Source of the DNA: Salibacter halophilus
Lineage (GTDB): Bacteria; Bacteroidota; Bacteroidia; Flavobacteriales_G; Salibacteraceae
Direction: 5' to 3'
DNA: 64,000 nucleotides
Assembly (NCBI RefSeq): GCF_008806325.1
Contig: NZ_WACR01000002.1
Span: forward strand, 1 to 64,000
Positions 18,321-27,045 of the stretch are shown in pieces. Position 1 is the first letter of the stretch; every line of letters starts with the position of its first letter. Position numbers and translations under genes: made by a program. The notes under the pieces were generated by a model. The model did no database searches. It saw only the letters and a program-made list of their open reading frames with translations, and had not been told where the DNA came from.

Positions 18321-18329
18321 AGTTTGAAG

Positions 18330-19205
18330 ATGGACACGCAGGAAATACTAAAACGCGTAAGAAAAATTGAAATCAAAACGCGTGGACTCTCCAGTCAGCT
18401 CTTTTCAGGTGAGTACCACTCTGCGTTTAAAGGACGTGGTATGGCCTTTAGCGAAGTCCGCGAATACCAGCCGGGTGATGAAATCCGCTCGATCGATTGG
18501 AACGTAACAGCCAGACTCAACCATCCTTACATCAAAGTATTTGAAGAGGAACGCGAGCTCACTGTTATGCTGCTCATCGATGTGAGTAAAAGTGAATCTT
18601 TTGGTACGCGCGAACAACTCAAGCGCCAGCTCATTACTGAAGTAAGTGCTGTATTGGCTTTTTCTGCAATCCAAAACAATGATAAAATCGGAGTGGTATT
18701 TTTCAGTGACCAGGTAGAAAAATTCATTCCACCCAAAAAAGGGCGATCACATATTCTTCGCATTATACGCGAGCTCATCGATTTTGAACCAGAACACGGA
18801 GAGACAAATCTTTCTGAGGCTCTAAAATTCATCAATAGCGCAATCAAAAAACGATCAATCGTATTTCTGCTAAGTGATTTCATCGATGATAACTTTCAGA
18901 ACGCTCTCAAGATCGCGAACAAAAAACACGATCTCGTGGCTCTTCACGTTCGCGACAGACAAGAAGAAAAACTACCTAACATCGGTTTGGCGCCATTACA
19001 AGATCCCGAATCAGGAAAAACACAATGGGTTGATACATCGAGTAAGCGTGTTAGAGAAGAATATGAAAAGCAACGCAAAATAGCGGTGCTCAAATTACAG
19101 GATATGTTCACCCGATCTGGCGTTGACACAGCCTCACTGTACACTGGCGAATCGTACACAAAACCACTCATGAACCTCTTTAAACAACGCGAATTGAGAA
19201 GATGA
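18330..19205 (+). CDS. DUF58 protein of the Bat operon
   Basis: A 291-residue protein from ATG 18330. DUF58 hallmarks are present: SGEYHSAFKGRGMAFSEVREYQPGDEIRSIDWNVTAR in parts, with the core GDEIRSIDWN near residue 50, followed by a VWA-like half starting LTVMLLIDVSKSES. DUF58 proteins accompany MoxR ATPases almost universally. No membrane helix is seen, so it is probably cytoplasmic and may bridge MoxR to the membrane VWA proteins. Its stop overlaps the next start as ATGA at 19202-19205. Confidence 0.93.
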   Translation: MDTQEILKRVRKIEIKTRGLSSQLFSGEYHSAFKGRGMAFSEVREYQPGDEIRSIDWNVTARLNHPYIKVFEEERELTVMLLIDVSKSESFGTREQLKRQLITEVSAVLAFSAIQNNDKIGVVFFSDQVEKFIPPKKGRSHILRIIRELIDFEPEHGETNLSEALKFINSAIKKRSIVFLLSDFIDDNFQNALKIANKKHDLVALHVRDRQEEKLPNIGLAPLQDPESGKTQWVDTSSKRVREEYEKQRKIAVLKLQDMFTRSGVDTASLYTGESYTKPLMNLFKQRELRR

Positions 19206-20134
19206 GAATTATCCTGACCATATCGCTTTTGCTCAGTTTTATCTCGCTGTCCTTTGGCCAGTCAGTTGAAGTGAATCCCTACTCCAACAGCATCCAAATT
19301 GGCGAGCAAATCAAGGTTGACTTAAAAGTTGAGAGTGCTAAAAATACTGAAGTTATTTGGCCTCAGCTTGGTGAAAACCTGCACGAAAAAGTCATGATCG
19401 TCAACTCAGCCGGTCGCGATACGGTTCTGACCAACAACACGAAAACAATCACTGAACAACTAACTGTAACAGGATTTGACACGGGTGTTTGGGCAATTGA
19501 GCCAATTGCTTTTGTCATTGATAAAGACACTTTTCGGTCAGAGCCATTCCTGATTGAAGTTCAGGATGTGGAAGTGGATACGAGCCAGGCGATAAAGGAT
19601 ATCCAGCCTATTCGTGAAGTGCCTTATACATTTGAAGAGATTATCAAATTCGTTGGAATTGGCGCGGGTGCTCTGTGGGTTTTGATATCTGTAGTTTCAC
19701 TGATTTTGTACCTGACAGGTAAAGACAAAAAGCGTGCTGAGGCAAAACCTCAAAAACCGCTTGATCCACCACATGTTGAGGCTTTCAGGGATCTGACCGA
19801 GTTGAAAGATCAAAAACTCTGGCAAAACGAAAAACACCGCGAATTCCACATCAGGTTATCTGAAATTATTCGCAGTTACCTTGAACGCAGATTTGGAATG
19901 CACGCTCTGGAATACACCACGAGTGAAATTGAAGCGCAAATGCATCTTACAAATGCCGGTGAGGATTACAACGATAGCCTAATCAAAGCGCTGCGAATTT
20001 CAGACATGGCGAAGTTTGCTAAAGCTAAGCCATTACCCAATGAAAATGAATTTGCTTTTGAAGCTGTTGAGAGTTTTGTTGAAGTGACAAAGCCTGTTGA
20101 GGAAGAGAAAAATGAAAAGGAGAACGGTCAATAA
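19202..20134 (+). CDS. DUF4381-like membrane protein of the Bat operon
   Basis: A 310-residue protein. The signal peptide ends SFGQ at about residue 19. A periplasmic beta-rich domain follows (about 20-145), then one membrane helix at about residues 155-175 (FVGIGAGALWVLISVVSLILYL). The cytoplasmic part contains HREFHIRLSEIIRSYLERRFG and LEYTTSEIEAQM, the pattern seen in DUF4381-type partners of MoxR-DUF58-VWA loci and also at the end of BatD. Overlaps the genes on both sides (ATGA before, one base after). Three dispersed-motif copies lie in this gene at 19423, 19536 and 19789, the densest cluster in the window. Confidence 0.82.
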   Translation: MRIILTISLLLSFISLSFGQSVEVNPYSNSIQIGEQIKVDLKVESAKNTEVIWPQLGENLHEKVMIVNSAGRDTVLTNNTKTITEQLTVTGFDTGVWAIEPIAFVIDKDTFRSEPFLIEVQDVEVDTSQAIKDIQPIREVPYTFEEIIKFVGIGAGALWVLISVVSLILYLTGKDKKRAEAKPQKPLDPPHVEAFRDLTELKDQKLWQNEKHREFHIRLSEIIRSYLERRFGMHALEYTTSEIEAQMHLTNAGEDYNDSLIKALRISDMAKFAKAKPLPNENEFAFEAVESFVEVTKPVEEEKNEKENGQ

Positions 20135-21129
20135 TGAGTGAGCAAATAGTTTTTGCACATAAAGAGCTCTTTTGGTTGCTGGCGATTATACCGCTGCTCG
20201 TTGCCTGGTATATTTTTAAACAGGTACGCAAGCAAACACAAGTAACCTACTCTACTGCTTCGTTTTTACCTAAAACGCAATCGCTAAAGCCGATATTGAG
20301 GCACGTTATGTTCGGTCTACAAATGATTGCAATTGGATTGCTTATCACAGCTATGGCTCGCCCACAGAGTTCAACTTCGAGCCAGGAAGTGTCAACTAAA
20401 GGAATAGATATCGTTCTCGCAATGGATATTTCGGGAAGTATGCGGGCTAAAGACTTTGATCCAAACCGCCTGGAAGCTGCAAGAGGTTTAGCTCTCGATT
20501 TTGTGGAAGGCCGAAAAACAGATCGCATAGGATTGGTTGTTTTTGCAGGAGAAGCGTTTACGCAATGTCCGCTCACAACAGATCACAGCGTGCTCAAAAA
20601 TCTTTTTCAGGATATTGAATTCGGAATGATTGAGGACGGAACTGCTATGGGCTCCGGATTAGCTACAGCTGTGAACAGACTCAACGAGAGTAAAGCGAAA
20701 AGTAAAGTTGTGATTCTGCTCACTGACGGTGTCAACAACTCGGGAAACATTCCTCCTCTCACAGCTGCTGAAATTGCTGAAACTTACGGAATCAAAGTTT
20801 ATACAATTGGTGTGGGAACGAATGGCAAAGCACCAATGCCTGTACAAACAATTACTGGACAAACAGTTTTTCGCAAAACCGATGTTTACATCGATGAAGG
20901 AACACTAACACAAGTTGCAGAGCAAACTGGAGGGAAATATTTTAGAGCTACAGACAATGAGAGCTTGAAAAAGATCTACAACAAAATTGATGAGCTGGAA
21001 AAGACAGAAATTGAAGTAAAAGAATACAGAAAACGAAAGGAAGAATTTTATCCTTATGCCGCGGCATCGGGAATATTGCTCGTTCTTTCCTTCCTCGTTC
21101 AACACACAACATTAAAGTCAATCGTATAG
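20134..21129 (+). CDS. batA: BatA, VWA-domain membrane protein
   Basis: A 331-residue protein with membrane helices at about residues 12-28, 57-74 and 306-322. Between them is a von Willebrand A domain with a complete metal site: DISGS at residues 98-102, threonine T170 in DGTAMGSG and D198 in LLTDG. BatA was defined in the Bacteroides aerotolerance (bat) operon, where loss affects oxidative or envelope stress survival; the exact mechanism is not settled. It is followed at once by batB, whose ATG starts at the base after the stop. The VWA domain probably contacts MoxR or a substrate at the membrane. Confidence 0.94.
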   Translation: MSEQIVFAHKELFWLLAIIPLLVAWYIFKQVRKQTQVTYSTASFLPKTQSLKPILRHVMFGLQMIAIGLLITAMARPQSSTSSQEVSTKGIDIVLAMDISGSMRAKDFDPNRLEAARGLALDFVEGRKTDRIGLVVFAGEAFTQCPLTTDHSVLKNLFQDIEFGMIEDGTAMGSGLATAVNRLNESKAKSKVVILLTDGVNNSGNIPPLTAAEIAETYGIKVYTIGVGTNGKAPMPVQTITGQTVFRKTDVYIDEGTLTQVAEQTGGKYFRATDNESLKKIYNKIDELEKTEIEVKEYRKRKEEFYPYAAASGILLVLSFLVQHTTLKSIV

Positions 21130-22158
21130 ATGTTTCGCTTTGAACATATCGAATATTTGTGGGCATTAGCCATTTTACCTGTGCTAATCCTCGTGTTTAT
21201 TCTGTGGAAAAGATGGCGAAAGAACTCGATCGATAACTTTTTGAGTCCGCAATTGAAGGAACATATTTTACCAAATATCAGTAATAACAAGCCCACAGTT
21301 CAATTCATCTTCTTCCTCATCGCGCTTATCCTGCTCATTTTTGGATTTGCTGGTCCGCAAGTAGGTACAAAGCTTGAAGAAGTAAAACGCGAAGGTGTTG
21401 AGCTTATCGTGGCCGTTGACGTTTCTAACAGCATGACTGCTGAGGACCTCTCTCCCAACCGACTGGAAAGAGCAAAAAGAGCTATTGAAAAATTAGTAGA
21501 TCGGTTACAGTCAGATCGCATCGGGATGATCGTGTTTGCCGGAAATGCGTACACACAGCTGCCCATAACGACAGATTATGCCGCAGCAAAACTCTTCCTC
21601 GATGCTGTGAACACTGATATTGTCCCGGTACAGGGAACTGCCATTGGTGACGCAATCGATTTAGCGATGGAATCATTCGATATGGAGTCATCAACCAGCA
21701 AAGCGATTATCATCATCAGCGATGGAGAAGATCACGAAGGCGGTGCCGAAGAAGCTGCCGAAAAAGCTGCTGATAATGGAGTTGCTGTTCACACTATCGG
21801 GATGGGATCAAATGAAGGTGCCCCAATTCCAATTTATCGGGGAGAGCGCAGACTGGGCTACATGAAAAATAAAAATGGCGAAACGGTTGTATCAAAACTT
21901 AACCCAGATATGCTGGAAGACATAGCCGATGCAGGAAACGGAAAATTCGTTCAGGCTACCAATGCCGATGCAGGCCTCAACTACATTTTTGATGAAATTG
22001 GTAAAATGGAGAAAGCAGAGTTTGGCTCAAAGGTTTACACCGATTATGAAAACCGGTTTCAGTACTTCCTGGGAGCTGGACTTATATTTCTCGTGCTTTC
22101 GGTTCTGACCGGAAAGAGAAAAAGTAACATATTTGGTATCAATAAAGGGGAAAGTTAA
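21130..22158 (+). CDS. batB: BatB, VWA-domain membrane protein
   Basis: A 342-residue paralogue of BatA. Membrane helices lie at about residues 10-26, 57-74 and near the C-terminus (YFLGAGLIFLVLSVLTG). The VWA metal site is DVSNS at residues 97-101, with GTAIGDA and IIISDGEDHEGG supplying the other ligands. BatA and BatB share the order of elements but differ enough to be an old duplication. It starts directly at the base after the batA stop, and batC follows two bases after its own stop. A dispersed-motif copy at 22101 encodes VLT. Confidence 0.94.
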   Translation: MFRFEHIEYLWALAILPVLILVFILWKRWRKNSIDNFLSPQLKEHILPNISNNKPTVQFIFFLIALILLIFGFAGPQVGTKLEEVKREGVELIVAVDVSNSMTAEDLSPNRLERAKRAIEKLVDRLQSDRIGMIVFAGNAYTQLPITTDYAAAKLFLDAVNTDIVPVQGTAIGDAIDLAMESFDMESSTSKAIIIISDGEDHEGGAEEAAEKAADNGVAVHTIGMGSNEGAPIPIYRGERRLGYMKNKNGETVVSKLNPDMLEDIADAGNGKFVQATNADAGLNYIFDEIGKMEKAEFGSKVYTDYENRFQYFLGAGLIFLVLSVLTGKRKSNIFGINKGES

Positions 22159-22160
22159 CA

Positions 22161-22988
22161 ATGAGATTAATCAGCATTTACATATTGCTTTTTTGGTCTG
22201 CCATGTCATTTGCACAGGAAGAACGATCTCATGCTCGTGATGGAAATGACGATTACAGCGAGAAAAACTATGCCGGAGCCACAAAAAAATATGAGAAATC
22301 TCTCTCTGCAGATTCAAATTTCCTCGATGCCAAGTACAACCTGGCAAATGCTCAATACAAATTACAGAAATACGACACAGCTGCTCGCCTATTCAATGAG
22401 GTAGCAGAAAATACCGATGACAAAAAACTGAAGTCAAACGCTTATCACAATCTCGGGAACGCTAAGTTTGAACAAAAGAAATACCAGGAAAGTGTGAATG
22501 CCTACAAGAAGGCTCTGATCAATGATCCTGAAAATGAGGAAGCTCGCTACAACCTGAGCTACGCGATGCGCAAATTGCGTGAGCAACAGGAAAAAGAGAA
22601 GGAGAAAAAGAAAAACCAGGATAAAAAAGACCAAAACAAAGACGAAAAGAAAAAAGATCAGGATCAAAAAGGCGATCAAAAGAACGACAAAGACAACAAG
22701 GACAAAAACAAGAAAGACGATAAGAAAAAGAACGATCAGGACAAAAAAGATCAACAGGACAAGAACAAGGGAGATCAAAAAGGTAAAGAGAAAAAGCCTC
22801 AGGACGGAGATAAAAAGAACCAGGGTAAAAAGCCTCAGCCTCAAAAACCAAATCCGCAAAAGCTTTCCAAAGAAGATGCGCGCAGAATGTTAGAGGCTAT
22901 TCAAAATGATGAGCGACAACTCAAGAAAAAGCTGGAAAAGAAAAAAGGTAAAGCTGTAGATACTGATAACAACGAGAAAAACTGGTAA
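22161..22988 (+). CDS. batC: BatC, TPR protein with a charged lysine/aspartate/glutamine tail
   Basis: A 275-residue protein. The signal peptide ends SFAQ near residue 19. Residues 25-135 form TPRs, for example YNLANAQYKLQKYDTAARLFNEV and AYHNLGNAKFEQKKYQESVNAYKKAL. From about residue 140 to 235 it is a low-complexity run of K, D, Q, E and N, then a short conserved end, LSKEDARRMLEAIQNDERQLKKK. The tail accounts for the long antisense frames seen opposite it, which are shadows. BatC forms part of the Bat envelope complex. Its stop overlaps the batD start by one base. Confidence 0.92.
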   Translation: MRLISIYILLFWSAMSFAQEERSHARDGNDDYSEKNYAGATKKYEKSLSADSNFLDAKYNLANAQYKLQKYDTAARLFNEVAENTDDKKLKSNAYHNLGNAKFEQKKYQESVNAYKKALINDPENEEARYNLSYAMRKLREQQEKEKEKKKNQDKKDQNKDEKKKDQDQKGDQKNDKDNKDKNKKDDKKKNDQDKKDQQDKNKGDQKGKEKKPQDGDKKNQGKKPQPQKPNPQKLSKEDARRMLEAIQNDERQLKKKLEKKKGKAVDTDNNEKNW

Positions 22989-24811
22989 TGAGAAAATTAC
23001 TGTTACATATAATCCTACTTCTCTCCTCATTTGCAGCTTTTGCTCAGGATGCAAAATTCGAAGCAAAAGCCAGCAAGCACGAGGTGAAAATTGGAGAGAG
23101 TTTCCAGCTGAGTTATATACTCAATAGCTCTGGAAATAATTTCAGAGCCCCAACCTTAACTGATAATTTCAAGGTTTACAGCGGCCCCAATCAAAAGTCC
23201 TCGATGTCTTTTGTCAACGGGAAAATGTCTGCCAGCTTGAGTTTTAGCTACATCCTCTTCCCTATTAAAACGGGCGAATTCATCATAGAGCCGGCTCGAA
23301 TTGAAGTTGATGGTGAAAAGATCTCGTCTAACGCGATTAAAATCAAAGTTGTAGAAGACAAAACAACCTCTAAACAAAAGTCGTCAACTCAACAAAAAAA
23401 GAATAATAGCTCAAGAGATAATAACGGTCAGAGCCAGCAGTCTCAGGGGTCATCAGATCAACTATTTCTCCGTCTCGAGCTAAGCGATAACAACGTGTAT
23501 AATGGTGAGAGTTTGGTTGCCAGTTACAAACTGTACAATCAAGTTAGTATTGGCGGAATTACAGGACAAAAACTCCCCGATTTTACAGGTTTTTACACTG
23601 ATGAAGTGGACATCGGGCAAAACTTCAACGCATCCCGCCAAATTATTGACGGGAAAGTATTTGAAGTTTACACGCTCAAGAAATACGTCCTCTTTCCCCA
23701 GCGATCAGGAAAATTAACGCTCAAGCCTTTTGAGATTGAAGCTAAAGTGAGAACACGATCAGATAAACCTGTTCAAACATTTTTTGGTCCGCGCTACAAG
23801 ATGGTTGAAAAGAATGTTCCGCTGAAAAGTAACAGCGCTACAGTCAATGTGAAGCCACTCCCCAGTCCGCCTCCATCTTTCAACGGAGCCGTTGGTGATT
23901 TTACATTTACACCAAAACTCGACAACAACATTGTCAACGCAAACGAAGCAATTAATCTCACACTAGAAGTATCAGGAACAGGAAATGTCAATTTAATCGA
24001 ATTAGTTGATCCTGAGTTTCCGGCAGATTTTGAGGTTTACGATCCCAAAATCAACCTATCAAGCACAAACACGGGCACAAATTTACGCGGCAACAAAACG
24101 TGGGAATATCTCATTATTCCTCGTCATGAAGGAGAATTTGAAATAACTGTTCCTCCTTTTACATTTTTCAACCCGCGCACCGGGAAATACGAATCAACTG
24201 AAGAGAAAGTCTACCAGATAAAAGTCAACCGCGGAGTTGGCGGAGATGCTCAGGTAGGCCAATCTGCCACGACAAAGCGCAACGTTGAGCAACTGGCAAA
24301 GGACATCCGCTACATCAAAACCAGCAATACTGATTTACGCACAAAAGAAAACATGCTTGGTTTAAATGTAGGTTTTATACTCGGGCTTTTTGCTTTACCG
24401 GTCATTTTATCGGCAATTATTATTGCACTATTCCGAAGACAGGAAAACCTGAAGAAAGATGTAGTCGGTTACAAAAAACGCAAAGCATCCAGAATGGCAC
24501 AACGTCATTTAAAACGTGCTACACAGCTTATCAGTGAAAATGACAAAAACGCCTTTTACGAAGAGTTGTATCGCGCTTTACACGATTACTTATCGAACAA
24601 GCTCAATATTGCAACCAGCGAGTTAACTTTTGAACGAATCGATAAGTCTCTGGGTGATCAGGATATTGAAGAATCATCAAGAGCTAAACTCAAAGCTGTA
24701 CTGGAATCTTGTCAAATGGCTCGTTTTGCTCCCAGCCAAACTGAGGAACCGCAAAAGCTCTTAAGCGATGCTTCAGATGTAATTGAAGAATTAGAGAAAG
24801 AACTGAAATGA
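22988..24811 (+). CDS. batD: BatD, large Bat-operon membrane protein
   Basis: A 607-residue protein. The signal peptide ends AAFAQ near residue 20. Residues 25-420 are repeated beta-sandwich domains, with typical phrases SASLSFSYILFPIKTGEFIIEPARIEVDG, YVLFPQRSGKLTLKPFEIEA and WEYLIIPRHEGEFEITVPPFTFF. One membrane helix is at about residues 458-478 (NVGFILGLFALPVILSAIIIALF). The cytoplasmic end, FYEELYRALHDYLSNKLNIATSELTF in part, resembles the end of the DUF4381-like protein upstream. It overlaps batC by one base and batE by four. A GGTCAGADCC copy is at 23426. Confidence 0.93.
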   Translation: MRKLLLHIILLLSSFAAFAQDAKFEAKASKHEVKIGESFQLSYILNSSGNNFRAPTLTDNFKVYSGPNQKSSMSFVNGKMSASLSFSYILFPIKTGEFIIEPARIEVDGEKISSNAIKIKVVEDKTTSKQKSSTQQKKNNSSRDNNGQSQQSQGSSDQLFLRLELSDNNVYNGESLVASYKLYNQVSIGGITGQKLPDFTGFYTDEVDIGQNFNASRQIIDGKVFEVYTLKKYVLFPQRSGKLTLKPFEIEAKVRTRSDKPVQTFFGPRYKMVEKNVPLKSNSATVNVKPLPSPPPSFNGAVGDFTFTPKLDNNIVNANEAINLTLEVSGTGNVNLIELVDPEFPADFEVYDPKINLSSTNTGTNLRGNKTWEYLIIPRHEGEFEITVPPFTFFNPRTGKYESTEEKVYQIKVNRGVGGDAQVGQSATTKRNVEQLAKDIRYIKTSNTDLRTKENMLGLNVGFILGLFALPVILSAIIIALFRRQENLKKDVVGYKKRKASRMAQRHLKRATQLISENDKNAFYEELYRALHDYLSNKLNIATSELTFERIDKSLGDQDIEESSRAKLKAVLESCQMARFAPSQTEEPQKLLSDASDVIEELEKELK

Positions 24812-25569
24812 AAAACGCACTAACATACTTCATTACACTCGTTATCTTCGTTTGCCAGTCTGCAATGGCCAGTAGTCCAGAGCGACTGTTTGAAGAAGCG
24901 AATTCCGCATACGAATCTGAGCAAATCGACTCAGCCAAAACACTGTACAATCAGTTGATCAATCAGGGCTATACCTCTCATCAACTTCACTATAATTTGG
25001 GAAATGCTCATTTTAAATCCGGTGAAGTTGCACAGTCGATCCTCCATTATGAGCGTGCGTTAAAATTAAAACCCAATGATGAAGATACGCGCCATAATTT
25101 GAATGTAGCTAATGGTCAGATCACAGATGAATTTGAAGAGCTCCCCTCCCTGTTTATTACCAACTGGTGGAAAGGACTCATCACACTTTTTGCTCCTTCA
25201 ACGTGGTGGATTATTGCAATTGTACTGTTCTGGGTTTTTGTGGCCTTTGTCACTCTGTTTATTTTGACAAAAGATATAGCTGTTAAGAAACGCCTGGTTG
25301 GCGGAATTGTATCTGCGCTCGTGATTATGGTTCTGACCGTAATCATCTCAATTTTCAGTTACATAGAAATGCAGAGCCACGACAACGCCATCGTGATGAA
25401 ATCATCAGTTTCTGTTTTTAGCGAGCCGCAAAGTAATGCTACAGAACTCTATGTGATCCATAGCGGATTAAAAGTTGAAATTCAGGAATCGAACAATAAT
25501 TGGATTGAAGTTCGACTACCAAACGGCAATAAGGGTTGGATTCCCCAAACAAGCGTAACACGCATTTAG
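24808..25569 (+). CDS. batE: BatE, TPR plus SH3-like membrane protein
   Basis: A 253-residue protein. The signal peptide is residues 1-22, ending SAMAS. TPRs follow (FEEANSAYESEQIDSAKTLYNQL, LHYNLGNAHFKSGEVAQSILHYERAL). Two membrane helices lie near residues 128-152 and 160-185. The end, from about residue 195, is a bacterial SH3-like domain (AIVMKSSVSVFSEPQSNATELYVIHSGLKVEI ... NGNKGWIPQTSVTRI in outline), which may bind cell wall. It is the last gene of the operon, overlaps batD by four bases and is followed by a short gap before ilvE. Confidence 0.9.
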   Translation: MKNALTYFITLVIFVCQSAMASSPERLFEEANSAYESEQIDSAKTLYNQLINQGYTSHQLHYNLGNAHFKSGEVAQSILHYERALKLKPNDEDTRHNLNVANGQITDEFEELPSLFITNWWKGLITLFAPSTWWIIAIVLFWVFVAFVTLFILTKDIAVKKRLVGGIVSALVIMVLTVIISIFSYIEMQSHDNAIVMKSSVSVFSEPQSNATELYVIHSGLKVEIQESNNNWIEVRLPNGNKGWIPQTSVTRI

Positions 25570-25612
25570 CTAAAACGTTACATTCAACCCCTGAAAAACG
25601 AGTAAAATTCCG

Positions 25613-25620
25613 TATTTTCG
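25613..25620 (+). promoter_or_regulatory. Candidate -7 element for ilvE
   Basis: TATTTTCG fits TAnnTTTG with one change (C at the seventh base) and lies 27 bases before the ATG at 25648. It shows that ilvE may be transcribed separately from the Bat operon. No convincing -33 TTTG is visible. Confidence 0.35.
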
Positions 25621-25647
25621 CGCTCGCAAACCTTTATTCGAAAAGCA

Positions 25648-26712
25648 ATGATTGATTCATTAGATATAACGATTCAAAAGACTGAAAACTCAAAATTAAA
25701 GGATTTCGATCCGTCTAATTTAAAATTTGGACACACCTTTTCTGACCACATGTTCGTGGCAGACTACAAAGATGGCGAGTGGACAGACTTGAGAATAATC
25801 CCGTTTGACGATTTTTCGCTTTCACCGGCAAATTCTGCATTGCACTACGGGCAAAGCATTTTCGAAGGCATGAAAGCATTTAAAAATCAAGACGGAGAAA
25901 TCCTCCTCTTCAGACCCGAAATGAACGCCAAGCGTTTCAATAATTCTGCCGAGCGCATGTGCATGGCTGAAGTTCCTGAAGAGCTTTTCATGAATGCAAT
26001 CAAGCAATTGCTCAAAGTAGATGAAGATTGGATTCCCGATACTCCGGGAAGCTCGATGTACATAAGACCATTCATGTTTGCGACAGATAACTTTTTGGGT
26101 GTTCGCCCATCTGAGACTTACAAGTTTGTCGTAATCAATTCTCCCAGTGGTCCTTACTACGCAGATCCTGTTCGAGTAAAAATAGAAACTGAATTCACAA
26201 GAGCAGCAAAAGGCGGCACCGGTTCTGCAAAAACTGCCGGAAACTATGCCGGTTCTCTCTACCCTGCTCAAAAGGCGAAAAAAGAAGGATTTGATCAGCT
26301 GATTTGGACTGATGGAGCAACGCACAATTTTGTTGAGGAAGCAGGAACGATGAATGTCATGTTCCTCATCGATGGCAAGCTGAGAACTACACCTCTCACT
26401 TCTACAATTCTGCCGGGTGTTACGCGCGACAGCGTTCTCCAGTTAGCTAAACATTGGGATGTTCCGGTTGAAGAAGCTCCTGTAAAAGTTGATGAAGTAA
26501 TCAAAGCGGCAAAAGAAGGTCGTTTACAGGATGCGTTTGGTGTTGGTACAGCAGCTACAATTGCGCATATCAAAGAAATCGGTTACGAAGATCAACTCTA
26601 CACATTACCAGATGTAGAAAAAAGAGAATTCTCTGCAAGACTCCGCGATTATTTAGAAGACGTTAAACGCGGTAAAATCGAAGACGAACACAATTGGATT
26701 ACTAAGTTTTAA
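25648..26712 (+). CDS. ilvE: Branched-chain amino acid aminotransferase
   Basis: A 354-residue PLP enzyme that interconverts leucine, isoleucine and valine with their 2-oxo acids, using 2-oxoglutarate. The fold-type IV pattern is clear: SALHYGQSIFEGMKAF near residue 63, and the PLP lysine K195 in GGTGSAKTAGNYAGSLYPAQ. Later motifs, EEAGTMNVMFLIDG and TTPLTSTILPGVTRDSVLQLA, hold the cofactor phosphate and substrate. The length fits the BCAT family. A terminator follows. It stands between the Bat operon and the KamA-like gene and has no obvious operon partner. Confidence 0.96.
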   Translation: MIDSLDITIQKTENSKLKDFDPSNLKFGHTFSDHMFVADYKDGEWTDLRIIPFDDFSLSPANSALHYGQSIFEGMKAFKNQDGEILLFRPEMNAKRFNNSAERMCMAEVPEELFMNAIKQLLKVDEDWIPDTPGSSMYIRPFMFATDNFLGVRPSETYKFVVINSPSGPYYADPVRVKIETEFTRAAKGGTGSAKTAGNYAGSLYPAQKAKKEGFDQLIWTDGATHNFVEEAGTMNVMFLIDGKLRTTPLTSTILPGVTRDSVLQLAKHWDVPVEEAPVKVDEVIKAAKEGRLQDAFGVGTAATIAHIKEIGYEDQLYTLPDVEKREFSARLRDYLEDVKRGKIEDEHNWITKF

Positions 26713-27045
26713 TCGGCTGGATCTGAACAAGATAGCTTAAAAAAAGAAAGAGGGAAGAAAAACTTCCCTCTTTGCACCTACTAACCACGTCCTTCAACCC
26801 CTTGAAGAGACGAAAACGATTAACTTATTAACACACATTTCAAATATAGGGTTTGAAGTGTAAAGTTGCAAGAATTTGTTTCCTGTAGATGAAATTTTCT
26901 TTGCTTCAATTCAGGAATGCAACGATTTATTTTGCTGAACCCACCTACTTAATAATAGCTTAATCTCAACTGTAACGCAGTACCCGACTAAGCTCATACT
27001 TTAGCGAGATTTTAAATTTTAATACAATTAAATAAATAGAGGCCT
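26713..27045. other. Intergenic stretch between ilvE and the KamA-like gene
   Basis: A 333-base gap. It holds the terminator of ilvE near its left end. The rest is AT-rich. An ATG at 26891 opens a 24-codon frame, but it lacks further support. TACTTTAG near 26999 is a loose -7 match about 47 bases before the next gene; I see no clear -33 partner, riboswitch or repeat. Confidence 0.5.
26747..26773 (+). terminator. Probable intrinsic terminator after ilvE
   Basis: An 11-base stem, AAAGAGGGAAG with CTTCCCTCTTT, encloses a five-base A-rich loop, 35 bases after the stop codon. The trailing T tract is short (three T), so strength is uncertain. The hairpin is nearly symmetrical and could act in both directions. 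Confidence 0.7.

Noticed and set aside
22434-22893. Long frames opposite and beside the batC tail, one very hydrophobic
   Set aside because: They are the mirror of the lysine/aspartate low-complexity tail of BatC; no start context or family supports them.
26891-26965. 24-codon frame in the gap upstream of the KamA-like gene
   Set aside because: Short, AT-rich and without a recognisable ribosome site or a conserved sequence feature.
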